Positions 37,045 to 46,502 are shown, counted from the first letter of the stretch. The stretch: DNA of 64,000 nt from Pontivivens marinum (GCF_900231835.1 NZ_OCTN01000002.1:248001-312000); one strand, 5' to 3'. The notes: a model not told the origin generated them from the sequence alone. Translations and numbers: made by a program.

Positions 37045-39006
37045 TCAAACATCCACATCCTCCACAAATCTAGCGTTCTCCTGAATGTACTGAAAGCGCA
37101 ATTCCGGCTTCTTACCCATCAGGCGTTCGACTAGGCCGCCGGTTTCGCCGGGGGAGTCTTCGTCTACTGTTACTTTAATCAGCGTCCGCTTGAGCGGGTT
37201 CATTGTGGTGTCTTTGAGGTCTTTTGCGTCCATTTCACCCAGACCCTTAAAGCGGGAGATGTCGATTTTGCCGCGACCGCCGATGCCTTTTTCCAGCAAG
37301 CGGTCCTTTTCGGCATCGTCGCGAGCGTAGACGCTGATCGCGCCCTGTTTCAGTCGGTAAAGCGGTGGGGCGGCGAGGTATAGGTGGCCGCTATCGATGA
37401 GTGGGCGCATTTGACTGAAGAAGAATGTCATCAGCAGCGCCGCGATATGTGCGCCGTCCACGTCCGCATCGGTCATGATGATGACCTTGTCATAGCGCAG
37501 GTCGTCTATCCGGAATTTGGTGCCCATGCCTGTGCCGAGCGCTTGGGTCAGGTCGCTGATTTCCTGGTTCGAGGTCAGTTTCGACGACGCCGCGCCCAGT
37601 ACGTTCAGGATTTTTCCGCGCAGGGGCAGTAGGGCCTGCGTTTTGCGGTTGCGCGCCATCTTGGCCGAGCCGCCCGCGCTGTCACCCTCGACCAGAAACA
37701 GTTCGGTGCCGTCGCGGGTGGCGGTGGAGCAGTCCACCAGCTTGCCCGGTAGGCGCAGTTTTTTGGTCGCGGTTTTGCGCGCGGTTTCCTTTTCCTGACG
37801 GCGGCGCAGGCGTTCCTCGGCCTTGAGCACCAGATAGTCGAGGATCGCGCCGGCGGATTTAGGGTCTGCTGCCAGCCATGTATCAAAGCGGTCGCGGATC
37901 GCGGTTTCGACGAGGCGCTGCGCCTCGGTTGTGGCGAGGCGGTCCTTGGTCTGCCCCACGAATTCAGGCTCCGCGATGAACACGGAGATCAGCGAGGAGG
38001 CGCCGGCCATCACGTCGTCGCGGGTAATTTGCGCGGCTTTCTTGTTGTGGGCCAGTTCACCGTAGGCGCGAATGCCCTTGGTTAATGCAGCCCAGAAACC
38101 GGCGACATGGGTTCCGCCCTCGGGCGTGGGGACGGTGTTACAGTAGGACGACATGAAGGCGTCGCGCGCCGGCGTCCAGTGAATTGCCCACTCGACGGAG
38201 CCGGGCAGGTTGAAGCGCTCGCCAAAATCGACCTTACCTGCGAAGGGATTTTCTGCATAGGTTACAGCGCCCTCAAGGATTTCCTTGAGGTAATCTGCCA
38301 GACCGCCGGGGAATTTGAAGGTGGCCTCTGCCGGAACATCCGGTGCCTCGATCGCGGTTTTCCAGCGGATTTCGACGCCGGAGAACAGGTATGCTTTGGA
38401 TCGCACCATTTTCAGCAAGCGGGCCGGTTTGAAGCGAGCGGCGGCGCCGAAAATCTCCGCGTCCGGATGGAAGGTGACGGTCGTGCCGCGCCGGTTCGGG
38501 GCTGCGCCAACCTTGGCCACCTTGCCCTGCGGGATGCCGCGTGAGAATTCTTGGGCAAAGAGCTCCTTGTTCCGCGCAACCTCAACCCGAACATGGTCGG
38601 ACAGGGCGTTCACAACCGAGATACCAACGCCGTGCAAACCGCCCGATGTCTGGTATGCCTTGCCCGAGAATTTACCGCCTGCGTGCAGGGTACACAGGAT
38701 TACCTCAAGCGCGGATTTGTCGGGGAAGCGGGGATGGGGATCAATCGGAATGCCGCGGCCATTATCGCGGATCGTCACGGAGTAGTCGGCGTTCAGCTCA
38801 ACCTCGATCCGGTTGGCGTGACCGGCCACGGCCTCATCCATCGAGTTGTCGAGAACCTCGGCCACCAGATGGTGCAGGGCGCGTTCGTCGGTGCCGCCGA
38901 TATACATGCCGGGACGCTTGCGCACAGGCTCCAGACCCTCCAACACTTCGATAGAGGAGGCGTCGTAGGATTGCTCTGCGGCATCTTTGAAGAGATCGTC
39001 GGCCAA
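37045..39006 (-). CDS. parE: DNA topoisomerase IV subunit B
   Basis: ATPase subunit of the type IIA topoisomerase that decatenates daughter chromosomes. 653 residues from a TTG at 39006, chosen because GGGGAG lies 6 bases before it and it gives the family start LADDLF; an in-frame ATG at 39042 would add 12 unusual residues. GHKL ATPase motifs: EVLDNSMDEAVAGHA, IRDNGRGIPIDPHP, TSGGLHGVGISVVNAL. The TOPRIM domain is seen in LFLVEGDSAGGSAK and IMTDADVDGAHI. Its size is the short ParE class rather than GyrB, which would carry an extra insert. Confidence 0.93.
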   Translation of the reverse strand: MADDLFKDAAEQSYDASSIEVLEGLEPVRKRPGMYIGGTDERALHHLVAEVLDNSMDEAVAGHANRIEVELNADYSVTIRDNGRGIPIDPHPRFPDKSALEVILCTLHAGGKFSGKAYQTSGGLHGVGISVVNALSDHVRVEVARNKELFAQEFSRGIPQGKVAKVGAAPNRRGTTVTFHPDAEIFGAAARFKPARLLKMVRSKAYLFSGVEIRWKTAIEAPDVPAEATFKFPGGLADYLKEILEGAVTYAENPFAGKVDFGERFNLPGSVEWAIHWTPARDAFMSSYCNTVPTPEGGTHVAGFWAALTKGIRAYGELAHNKKAAQITRDDVMAGASSLISVFIAEPEFVGQTKDRLATTEAQRLVETAIRDRFDTWLAADPKSAGAILDYLVLKAEERLRRRQEKETARKTATKKLRLPGKLVDCSTATRDGTELFLVEGDSAGGSAKMARNRKTQALLPLRGKILNVLGAASSKLTSNQEISDLTQALGTGMGTKFRIDDLRYDKVIIMTDADVDGAHIAALLMTFFFSQMRPLIDSGHLYLAAPPLYRLKQGAISVYARDDAEKDRLLEKGIGGRGKIDISRFKGLGEMDAKDLKDTTMNPLKRTLIKVTVDEDSPGETGGLVERLMGKKPELRFQYIQENARFVEDVDV

Positions 39007-39101
39007 TTTTGGCTCCCCAGTCTGGTGTTGGCGGTTTCTCATTAGACCAGATGCAGCGGCGGGCTACCAGTGCTGCCGCCCGCGAAAACAGGGAGAATGA
39101 G

Positions 39102-39476
39102 ATGAAGCTGAGCGGATTTTTGAAAGCGTTGGCCGTGGGCATCACGTTGACTGTCCCAGCAATGGCACAGCAAGTCGGACGTATCACCAGTGAGGAGGTG
39201 TTTCGCGCCTACGCGCTGAACCGTCTATGGCTGGCCGACGGCGGACAGGTCGAGATTTTCGCGGATGGACGGCTGCGTGCTGATTGGGGCGGTCGTATTC
39301 TAAATGCGCAATGGCAATGGGATGCGCAGCGCCAGATGATGTGTCGTGAGGGGGATTTCGACGGGGCGGCGCGTCCCTATGAATGCCAGATAATCAGCCT
39401 GACAGAAACCGGTATGAGCATCAGCCGGTTCGAGGGGCGCGGGCCGACATTTCGATTTGTCGAGGCCGTAGAGTAG
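39102..39476 (+). CDS. Small exported protein, unrecognised
   Basis: 124 residues from the ATG at 39102 after GGGAGA. A signal peptide (MKLSGFLKALAVGITLTVPAMA) is followed by a compact domain with ITSEEVFRAYALNRLWLAD, a beta-rich stretch (GGQVEIFADGRLRADWGGRI, QWQWDAQRQMMCREG) and two cysteines about 14 residues apart that could form a disulfide. The repeated strand pattern resembles small periplasmic beta proteins, but no family is recognised. Divergent from parE and convergent with xerD; apparently monocistronic. Confidence 0.7.
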   Translation: MKLSGFLKALAVGITLTVPAMAQQVGRITSEEVFRAYALNRLWLADGGQVEIFADGRLRADWGGRILNAQWQWDAQRQMMCREGDFDGAARPYECQIISLTETGMSISRFEGRGPTFRFVEAVE

Positions 39477-39559
39477 AGGGCAGGTGCCTCCGGCGGGGAT
39501 ATTTGGGGAATGCGATGGGTGGCGGTCGCGATATCCGCACGGACGGGTTTGTAATTTGG

Positions 39560-40486
39560 TCAGGCTAGCGGATGTTTCTCCAGCACCAGATCGCGCAGGC
39601 GTTCATCTAGGACATGGGTATAGATTTCGGTCGTGGAAATATCCGCGTGCCCCAGCAGCATCTGGATGGCACGCAGGTCGGCGCCGCCTTGCAGCAGGTG
39701 TGTGGCGAAGGCATGGCGCAATTTGTGGGGGCTGATCTTGGCCGGATCGAGATTTGCTTTGATCGCGATCTGTTTAAGCGTCAGGAAGAAGCTGACCCGC
39801 GTTAGGTGACCGGATTTGCCCCGTGACGGGAACAGGAATTTCGACGGGGTTGCGCCACGTTGCAGGTCGTCCTCGGCCGCGTCGCGGGTGTTCAGCCATG
39901 CGGTTAGCGCGGTGTGGGCGTCGTCGGAGAGGGGGACCATGCGGTCGCGCCCCCCCTTGCCCCGTATCAGGATCATGCGGGGCCGTCCCCGAGCGGATGC
40001 GACTGGCAGGCTGACCAATTCCGTCACGCGCAGGCCTGTCGCATAGAGCATTTGCAACATGCAGGTATTGCGCAGGCGGTCCGATTCCGTTCGCCCGACA
40101 GTGGGGGCGGCGGCGAGCAGGGCGTCTACCTCGTCCATATCCAGCGAGCCGGGGATACGCTTTGCCTTGGCCGGTCCACGGATCAGAGCGGCGGGATCGT
40201 CGGCGCGAAACCCTTCAACAAAGGCAAACCGATAGAATTGCCGCAGCGCGCTGAGACGGCGGGCGCGGGTTGCGGTCGCCATGCCCTCAACCTCCAGCGA
40301 GCTCAGGAATGCCTCGATATCCGCGCGGGTGGCGGATTCCACCGGGGTGCGATCCTGTTGGAATTCCATGAACAGCCGGATATCGCGGGTATAGGCGGCC
40401 AATGTGTTCGTGGCGGCGTCCTGCTCGGCCCGAATAGTGTCGAGAAAGGCGCGCAGCCAGCCATCAGCCGTGCCGGTATGGCTCAT
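39560..40486 (-). CDS. xerD: Site-specific tyrosine recombinase XerD
   Basis: With XerC it resolves chromosome dimers at dif. 308 residues: N-terminal SAM-like core-binding domain (about 5-100) and C-terminal catalytic domain with Arg153 (ATGLRVTELVSL), Lys177 (RGKGGRDR), His254 and Arg257 (SPHKLRHAFATH), His280 (LLGHADIST) and nucleophile Tyr289 (TEIYTHV). All catalytic residues are present. Its ATG overlaps the stop of the upstream secreted-protein gene (ATGA). The dif site is not in this window as far as I can see. Confidence 0.94.
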   Translation of the reverse strand: MSHTGTADGWLRAFLDTIRAEQDAATNTLAAYTRDIRLFMEFQQDRTPVESATRADIEAFLSSLEVEGMATATRARRLSALRQFYRFAFVEGFRADDPAALIRGPAKAKRIPGSLDMDEVDALLAAAPTVGRTESDRLRNTCMLQMLYATGLRVTELVSLPVASARGRPRMILIRGKGGRDRMVPLSDDAHTALTAWLNTRDAAEDDLQRGATPSKFLFPSRGKSGHLTRVSFFLTLKQIAIKANLDPAKISPHKLRHAFATHLLQGGADLRAIQMLLGHADISTTEIYTHVLDERLRDLVLEKHPLA

Positions 40487-41949
40487 ATCCGGTCGCCCAG
40501 AAACAATGTCTCGACCGCTATGTCACGGGCCAGAATGTCCTGTCCGGCGCGGCGTAGCAAAATCAGGGCACGGCGCAGGTCATCCGGCTCCACCCCTGTT
40601 CCGGCATCTAGGATACGCAGCGCGTCCAGTAACCGCGTGCCCGTCGCACCGGGTGGGAAGGGAGTATCTGCCGGCGCGGAAAAGGCCGCATAGATCGCAT
40701 AGGCCAAAATGTCCCGATCCCGCTGAATGGGCTCCTGCGGGATTTCAGCCAAGGGTTGGATTTGAATGGCCAGCGCAATCCGGTCGCTGAGCGGAGCGGG
40801 GTCCGGCATCCATGCGCGAGCACCGGCACTACGGCCATCCAGCAGCATATAGCGGGCCATCAGGTCATCTGCCTCACCCACCGGAATTGCGCCGAGGCTG
40901 GCACCGTATTCGCGTGCAGCAGCAGCGCGCAGTCCTAGCGGTGCGATCTGCGAGTCCATCTCATGCAATGCGGCCAGAACGGTTGTGGGATCGCGGGTCA
41001 GCAGTGCCTCGTCCAGATCCTGCACCGCGTGCATCCGGCCCCATATCCCGCCAGAGGCAGCAGGTGCACCCGCGCGATAGGTGGAAAACAGCACCGATGC
41101 TGGCAGAACGCCGCCGCGCGACAGGGCCTCCGCCGCAGAAATCCGCGCACGCAGGGTGTGATTGCCGCTGAGGTCACCATCCAGCCATGCCAAGGGCAGC
41201 GGGCCCGAGGGGCGCAATTGTCCGGTGCTTTCCCGCAGGGCGAAAGTCAGCGCGGTAACGGGATCGGGCAGGGGAAGCTGCGTTTCAGGCGGGAATGCCT
41301 CATTATCCAGAAACCAGCGCAGGTGATCGGCGGTGACGGAATCGAATTGTTCCAGTGCAATGGCCGTTTCCAGCGTCAGGCGCGCAATCATCCATTCGCC
41401 ATGCCGCGCCTTGCACCAAATCGTGTGGCTAAGGCCGGGGGACAGACCGGGCCGCGCGGCGAGCCGTGCGCAGGCTGGTCCAGAGCGGTTGGTCAGGGCG
41501 GCGACATCCAATGCGAGGGCGACAATCTCCTGATCGCTGGCATCCAGTGGGGCGCGGGCCAGCATCGCCTCCGCCGCATCCAGACTGCCAAGGGTCAGTA
41601 ATGCCTCGATCCGTGCGGCCAGAACGTCACCGGTATCACCCTGTGGGGGGATCGCCTCGGCCAGCATCAAACGCTCAAACAACGCGCGGCTGCTGGGTGT
41701 GCCGGTGCCGTGCAGGTTGCCGATATTGTTGACCAGCCGCTGTGCAGTGCTGGACGCCCACAGATTGGTAGGAAGGCCGGTTGCGCGAGATGGCAACAGG
41801 CCCAATGCGGTGCCGTCGATCCCCGGCAAAACCTGTTGCTGTACATTTGCCGTCGGTGCGGTTTGCGCAAACGCGCTAAACGAAACCGTCCCTGACAGTA
41901 AAGCAGCCGAGATCAGGGCGACGCCTCTGGCGCGGGCCCCCATGGTCAT
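40483..41949 (-). CDS. Large exported Ala-rich protein upstream of xerD
   Basis: 488 residues, function unknown. The signal peptide (about 1-29, ending VSFSAFAQ) is followed by a largely helical, Ala- and Leu-rich periplasmic part that looks like a chain of helical repeats (ALFERLMLAEAIPPQGDTGD, ARIEALLTLGSLDAAEAMLA, and similar), possibly TPR-like. Its ATG overlaps the stop of a small membrane-protein gene and its own stop overlaps xerD, both as ATGA, so the three genes are translated as a coupled unit. No catalytic motif is visible. A role with cell division or the envelope would be a guess. Confidence 0.8.
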   Translation of the reverse strand: MTMGARARGVALISAALLSGTVSFSAFAQTAPTANVQQQVLPGIDGTALGLLPSRATGLPTNLWASSTAQRLVNNIGNLHGTGTPSSRALFERLMLAEAIPPQGDTGDVLAARIEALLTLGSLDAAEAMLARAPLDASDQEIVALALDVAALTNRSGPACARLAARPGLSPGLSHTIWCKARHGEWMIARLTLETAIALEQFDSVTADHLRWFLDNEAFPPETQLPLPDPVTALTFALRESTGQLRPSGPLPLAWLDGDLSGNHTLRARISAAEALSRGGVLPASVLFSTYRAGAPAASGGIWGRMHAVQDLDEALLTRDPTTVLAALHEMDSQIAPLGLRAAAAREYGASLGAIPVGEADDLMARYMLLDGRSAGARAWMPDPAPLSDRIALAIQIQPLAEIPQEPIQRDRDILAYAIYAAFSAPADTPFPPGATGTRLLDALRILDAGTGVEPDDLRRALILLRRAGQDILARDIAVETLFLGDRI

Positions 41950-42083
41950 GACCCCGATTGCAGGTCAATCTGAACCTCAACAGGGGCGATGGGCGCCTGT
42001 GGGGGAACAACAACCGAATACACGGCAAATCCTGCCGCAATCAGTAGCAGCAGAACGAATATGTAGAAAATGACCTTGCCCAT
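41946..42083 (-). CDS. 45-residue single-helix membrane protein
   Basis: MGKVIFYIFVLLLLIAAGFA starts a single membrane segment, followed by a short periplasmic tail (VVVPPQAPIAPVEVQIDLQS). It begins at 42083, with a G-rich stretch (GGCGGGGG) upstream; an in-frame ATG at 42104 would add seven residues. Its stop overlaps the ATG of the next gene (ATGA), which supports both the reading frame and the start of the neighbour. It is divergent from aroK. Function unknown; comparable small proteins at this site would confirm it. Confidence 0.65.
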   Translation of the reverse strand: MGKVIFYIFVLLLLIAAGFAVYSVVVPPQAPIAPVEVQIDLQSGS

Positions 42084-42230
42084 GGAGCCCCCGCCTGTGC
42101 GCATCATGTCCGGATTTCGCGTTGTGCCTTGCCCGGACGCCTCATTTTTGTCAGATGCTAACGCGACGCCGCGGCAGGGTCCAGCATGGCCCTGCATCAG
42201 TTCGGCACAATTCGAAAGAAGGCCACGACA

Positions 42231-42776
42231 ATGAATGATATTGTTGATCCAGTTCCGGGGCGCTCGATCGTATTGATAGGTTTGATGGGCGCGGGAAAGA
42301 CCAGCGTGGGCAAACGGCTGGCTGCGCGACTGGACCGGCCATTTGTCGATTCGGATCATGAGATTGAAGCCGCCGCTGGTCAGGACATCCCCTCCATCTT
42401 TTCCACACTGGGTGAGGAAGCGTTTCGCGATGGCGAGCGTCGTGTCATCGGGCGACTGTTAACCGGACCGGCAAAGGTGATTGCCACGGGTGGTGGCGCA
42501 TGGATGAACGCAGATACCCGCGCGGCAATCGGTGAGCAGGCGATTTCTGTTTGGCTGGATGCGAAACTGAACACCCTATATGGCCGCGTGGCGGACAAGC
42601 CCGGGCGGCCGTTGCTGGACGGTCAGGATGCACGCAAAGTGCTCGAAGATCTGATGGCGGCGCGCTATCCGGTTTATCAGCAAGCTGACGTGCGGGTTCT
42701 GTCCACTGCGGGTGCAAATCATGAGAAGATGGTGGACCGAATTATTGCCGCCCTCGAACAAGGAATGAAGCCATGA
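42231..42776 (+). CDS. aroK: Shikimate kinase
   Basis: Phosphorylates shikimate in aromatic amino acid synthesis. 181 residues from the ATG at 42231. P-loop GLMGAGKTSVGK at 17-28, shikimate-binding DSDHEIEAAAGQDI, FRDGERRVI, TGGGAWM and the lid RPLLDG. It overlaps aroB by 4 bases. The aroK-aroB order supplies chorismate, the substrate of trpE in this window. Confidence 0.95.
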   Translation: MNDIVDPVPGRSIVLIGLMGAGKTSVGKRLAARLDRPFVDSDHEIEAAAGQDIPSIFSTLGEEAFRDGERRVIGRLLTGPAKVIATGGGAWMNADTRAAIGEQAISVWLDAKLNTLYGRVADKPGRPLLDGQDARKVLEDLMAARYPVYQQADVRVLSTAGANHEKMVDRIIAALEQGMKP

Positions 42777-43912
42777 TAAATGATATCAAACCCTTGCGTG
42801 AATTGGTTCATGTGAATTTAGGCACGCGCAGCTACGATATCATCATTGGTCCCGATCTGCTGCGCGAGGGGGTTGAGCGCATCAATGCGTTGCTACCGCG
42901 CAAGCGGGTTTGCATTGTTACCGAGGAGCGCGTTGCGGCGCTGCATCTGGAAAAACTGCAATCCGCGTTGAGCGCCGGCGGTATCACCAGCGAGGCATTG
43001 ATCCTGCCCCCCGGTGAAAGCACCAAGAGCTGGCCGCATCTGGAACGCACGGTCGAATGGCTGATCGAACAGAAGGTCGAGCGGGACGATCTGGTACTGG
43101 CCTTTGGCGGTGGCGTGATCGGTGATCTGGCGGGCTTTGCTGCGGCAATCCTCCGGCGCGGGGTCGGCTTTGTGCAGATGCCGACATCCCTGCTGGCGCA
43201 GGTCGATAGTGCGGTTGGCGGCAAGACGGGGATCAATTCTACCCGTGGTAAAAACCTTATCGGTGCATTTCACCAGCCACGCTTGGTTGTCGCGGATATG
43301 GATCTGCTGGGTACGTTGCCGCCCCGTGATTTTCTGGCTGGTTATGGTGAGGTCGTGAAATACGGCCTGCTGGGCGATGCAGATTTCTTTGCGTGGTTGG
43401 AGCTGTATGCGTCATCCATGGCAACAGGTGATGTGGCCGCGCGCGCCCGCGCCGTGCAACGGTCCTGCGAAATGAAAGCGGAGATTGTCGCGCGGGATGA
43501 GCAGGAGCGCGGGGATCGCGCCCTGTTAAATCTGGGCCATACTTTCGGCCATGCGCTGGAGGCGGCGACCGGCTATTCCGACCGCTTGCTGCACGGTGAG
43601 GGGGTGGCGATTGGTTGCACCTTGGCGTTCCAGCTATCCGCCCGACTGGGCCTGTGCTCGCAGGAGGCACCCAGCCGTGTCGCCGCACATTTGCGCGCCA
43701 TGGGGATGAAGGCGACACTGGCCGATATTGCAGGTGAGCTGCCCGATGCAGACGGTCTGATCGCGCTGATGGGGCAGGATAAGAAGGTCAAGGACGGGCA
43801 GGTGACGTTCATTCTGGCCCGCGATATCGGTGATGCCTTTGTGGCGAATGGCGTGGATATGGCGCAGGTTAGCGCCCTGTTGGCTGAGGAGTTGGCTGCG
43901 CGCCCCAACTAG
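42773..43912 (+). CDS. aroB: 3-dehydroquinate synthase
   Basis: Second step of the shikimate pathway, NAD- and metal-dependent. 379 residues. Motifs: LPPGESTKSWPHLERTVEWL, the NAD-binding AFGGGVIGDLAGFAAAILRRG, TSLLAQVDSAVGGKTGIN, GYGEVVKYGLLGD, and metal-ligand histidines in LNLGHTFGHALEAATGY and LLHGEGVAIGC. Translation is coupled to aroK. It ends by overlapping a convergent permease gene by 4 bases. Confidence 0.96.
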   Translation: MINDIKPLRELVHVNLGTRSYDIIIGPDLLREGVERINALLPRKRVCIVTEERVAALHLEKLQSALSAGGITSEALILPPGESTKSWPHLERTVEWLIEQKVERDDLVLAFGGGVIGDLAGFAAAILRRGVGFVQMPTSLLAQVDSAVGGKTGINSTRGKNLIGAFHQPRLVVADMDLLGTLPPRDFLAGYGEVVKYGLLGDADFFAWLELYASSMATGDVAARARAVQRSCEMKAEIVARDEQERGDRALLNLGHTFGHALEAATGYSDRLLHGEGVAIGCTLAFQLSARLGLCSQEAPSRVAAHLRAMGMKATLADIAGELPDADGLIALMGQDKKVKDGQVTFILARDIGDAFVANGVDMAQVSALLAEELAARPN

Positions 43913-44805
43913 CGTTGGCGTGCGTGGACGACACCGGATGCGAGCAACACGCCGAGGGCGACAATGGTGATGCCTGCCGCCTTGACCATGCTGATCGGCT
44001 CACCCAGAAAAATCCACCCGCCGATTGCCGCCATTACAGGGACGAGGGCCGCGCAGGCCGCCACCTTGCTGGGTGCGATTTTGGACAGGGCATAGCCATA
44101 GGTCATTGTGGACACGAACCCGCTCAACCCGCCCTGCATCACGATTTGCAGGATCAGGGCCGATGGGGGTGTTTCGGGGATACGGCTGGGGATGAAGGGC
44201 AGCAGCGCCAGAAAGGCCAGCGACGACCAGAAGCAGATCATCGCGGCCGCATCCACGGGGCCAATCGTGCTGCGCTTATACGCCACAGTATAGCACGCCC
44301 ATAGCATTGCACCGGCAGAGATCAGCAGATGCCCGCGCCATGCACCCGATTGCGCGTTGGTCAAAGCCTCCCACCCGCCAACGCCTAGTGCGCCAGCAAG
44401 GATCAGCGCAAAGCCGATGATCCGCAGGGTTGAGAAGCGCTCCCCCAGAAACACAAAGGACAGCGCCGCCACGTATAGCGGCAACATCGACGGGGCGAAC
44501 ACGCCGCCATCTGCCACAGGCGCGTATTGCAGTCCCCATGAAAGCAGGAAAACAAAGGCGAAGCCGCCGACCAAGCCGATTGTGATAACCTCAACCCAGC
44601 GCGCACTGGGGGGGATGGGCGACCGGCGTAACCAGACGGGCGCGAAGAGCAGGGCGGCTGGTAAAAATCGCAAAATCCCCACATCCGCCGGACTAAGCTG
44701 CGAAGTGGCAGCCGCGCGGGTTGCGACCAGAAAGCTGGCCCAGATGGTCAGGGTGACGGCAACCGCGCCCCATGCCAGCGCAGCCTCACGACCCTGCATG
44801 GTCAT
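43909..44805 (-). CDS. DMT-superfamily (EamA) permease
   Basis: 298 residues with ten hydrophobic helices in two EamA repeats (about 10-140 and 155-290). The first half holds FLPAALLFAPVWLRRSP and LSWGLQYAPVADGG, the second GLSGFVSTMTYGYALSKIAPS and PVMAAIGGWIFLGEP. Such proteins export amino acids or other metabolites; the substrate cannot be read. The ATG at 44805 or 44799 begins the protein. Convergent with aroB, with a 4-base overlap. Confidence 0.88.
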   Translation of the reverse strand: MTMQGREAALAWGAVAVTLTIWASFLVATRAAATSQLSPADVGILRFLPAALLFAPVWLRRSPIPPSARWVEVITIGLVGGFAFVFLLSWGLQYAPVADGGVFAPSMLPLYVAALSFVFLGERFSTLRIIGFALILAGALGVGGWEALTNAQSGAWRGHLLISAGAMLWACYTVAYKRSTIGPVDAAAMICFWSSLAFLALLPFIPSRIPETPPSALILQIVMQGGLSGFVSTMTYGYALSKIAPSKVAACAALVPVMAAIGGWIFLGEPISMVKAAGITIVALGVLLASGVVHARQR

Positions 44806-44888
44806 TGTTCAGACCCGCAGGGCTGGCGATGGATCGTGCGGATGTTTTGCATTTTGGGCCTGCTGGACGAGGAGTTCGCAGTGGCCTT

Positions 44889-45842
44889 TTACGCCGAACA
44901 ACTGGCCCCGCCAAGGACGCAGAATTTTGCGCAATGCGGGTGGTTCAGTTTCACAGGGCGCTCGGCCTGTTCCAGTGTTGAGCCCATCTCGAATTCCGGC
45001 GCGTAGGGCAGCAATGTGCAGGCCAGAACGGCGGGGGTCTCCGCGCCCTTACGCTTGACCACCATGCGCGACGAGGCGCACATGATTTCACGCGGGGATT
45101 TGTTTAAGATACCCCAGCAAGCGGTTGTAATTTCGGGAACATCGACCTTTTCGTCCATCTCGGGGAACAGCACGGTCTGTCCCGGATTTGTGGCATCGAT
45201 GGGGAAATTTTCGGCGGCGAATAGCGCGGCATAGCCTGCGCGGCTTTCAATATCGGTATCGCCCCACAGGGTACGTCCGGCGACGGCCATGGCGAAGCCC
45301 TCATCCCGCAACCAGCGCATCCCGTCGAGGGTGACGGCATATGCTCCCTTACCCCGTTCCTCATCATGCATTTCGGGCAGGAAGTGATCGAGGGAGACGC
45401 GCATCGTCAGCTTACCCGGATAGGCATCACGTAGATCGCGCAGTCCCTGCTGTACCTGTGGGCGCATCATCGGGCGCATGGCGTTGGTCAGGATCAGCAC
45501 CTCGAACCCCGCGGCCAGCGAACGGCGCGTCATCTCGATCATTTGCGGGTTCATGAAGGGCTCACCACCGGTAAAGGCGATTTCGCGCACGGACCATTTG
45601 CGATCAAAGATTTGGGTCAGGTAGTCGCTGACCTCATCCGCAGTGATATATTCCAGGCGATCATTGGTGGGTGAGCTTTCGATATAGCAGTTCACGCATT
45701 GGATGTTGCACAGCGTGCCGGTGTTGAACCACAGCGTCTCGGCCTTCATCAATGGAACGGAGGCGCGCGCCTCACCCTTTGCCGTCACATCAGGGTCGGT
45801 GAATTTGGCGGCGGGCAGTGGTGGGACGATATGCGTGTTCAA
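44889..45842 (-). CDS. Orphan radical SAM enzyme with C-terminal cysteine cluster
   Basis: 317 residues. The radical SAM cluster ligands Cys45, Cys49 and Cys52 (GTLCNIQCVNCYIES) are followed by GGEPFMNPQ, the S-adenosylmethionine-binding strand. C-terminal cysteines in TTACWG, IMCASS, VLACTL and finally Cys304, Cys308 and Cys315 suggest a second iron-sulfur cluster as in SPASM or twitch enzymes, which modify peptides or proteins. The start is a TTG at 45842 with GAGGAG 7 bases before it. No precursor peptide or partner is adjacent: the neighbours are a DMT permease and a GNAT acetyltransferase. Substrate unknown. Confidence 0.82.
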   Translation of the reverse strand: MNTHIVPPLPAAKFTDPDVTAKGEARASVPLMKAETLWFNTGTLCNIQCVNCYIESSPTNDRLEYITADEVSDYLTQIFDRKWSVREIAFTGGEPFMNPQMIEMTRRSLAAGFEVLILTNAMRPMMRPQVQQGLRDLRDAYPGKLTMRVSLDHFLPEMHDEERGKGAYAVTLDGMRWLRDEGFAMAVAGRTLWGDTDIESRAGYAALFAAENFPIDATNPGQTVLFPEMDEKVDVPEITTACWGILNKSPREIMCASSRMVVKRKGAETPAVLACTLLPYAPEFEMGSTLEQAERPVKLNHPHCAKFCVLGGASCSA

Positions 45843-46002
45843 CTCTCAGCTCCTCGGATCAGGATATCCTATCGACCTAGCTTGCGCGGGCGATCATTGC
45901 CAGATGGTTTGCGTTCACAAAAACATGTGGAAACGCGATCATTCAGGCTGTTGCAGTGCATTTGTCACGTAAAAACGTCGAAATTTGGAGGGGCGGCACG
46001 GC

Positions 46003-46485
46003 CTATAGCTGTTTTTCGTAACGCCATGCCGGTAAGGTTAGCGTTATGTGACGCAGGTTCAACGTAACGTTATGTGTCGTCGCCCGTACCCAGCCCTGCT
46101 TTTCATAGAACCGAGCGGCGCGGATATTACCTACGGCGCAGGACAGCCATGCCACCTGATGGCCGTTTGCCGCAATCCGCGCCTTAGCATCCATGACCAA
46201 CTGCTCTGCCAGTCCAGTTCCGCGTGCGGCTGTATCCAGAAACAGATGGCTGAGCTGATCCTGCGCCGTGATGCACAATCCCGTAGGCGCGCCAAACGGA
46301 CCTGCAATTCGCAGGTCAGTCCATTCACGATCCACACGCGGCAGGAAGGACGGAAAGTCGCGCTCGGCAATCAGTTCTTGTGGGGATAGTTCGGCATGTG
46401 AATCGTGCCATGCGGCGTGCCACAGGGTGGCAATTGCCTCACGCTCGAACAAATGGGGGGTTCGGACGGGATCACCCATCAGCAT
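46003..46485 (-). CDS. GNAT-family N-acetyltransferase
   Basis: 160 residues. The acetyl-CoA-binding pattern is seen in LSHLFLDTAARGTGLAEQL (the Q/RxxGxG/A region as RGTGLA) and in NIRAARFYEKQGW near the end. The N-terminus (LFEREAIATLWHAAWHDSHA) is typical of the family. The frame runs upstream through the tRNA-Gly gene, but that part is not protein; starts at 46485 or 46479 are plausible and no strong ribosome-binding site is seen. It lies 17 bases downstream of the tRNA gene on the same strand and may be co-transcribed with it. Acceptor unknown. Confidence 0.82.
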   Translation of the reverse strand: MLMGDPVRTPHLFEREAIATLWHAAWHDSHAELSPQELIAERDFPSFLPRVDREWTDLRIAGPFGAPTGLCITAQDQLSHLFLDTAARGTGLAEQLVMDAKARIAANGHQVAWLSCAVGNIRAARFYEKQGWVRATTHNVTLNLRHITLTLPAWRYEKQL

Positions 46486-46502
46486 CGTCCGAGGGGGGAT
46501 AC

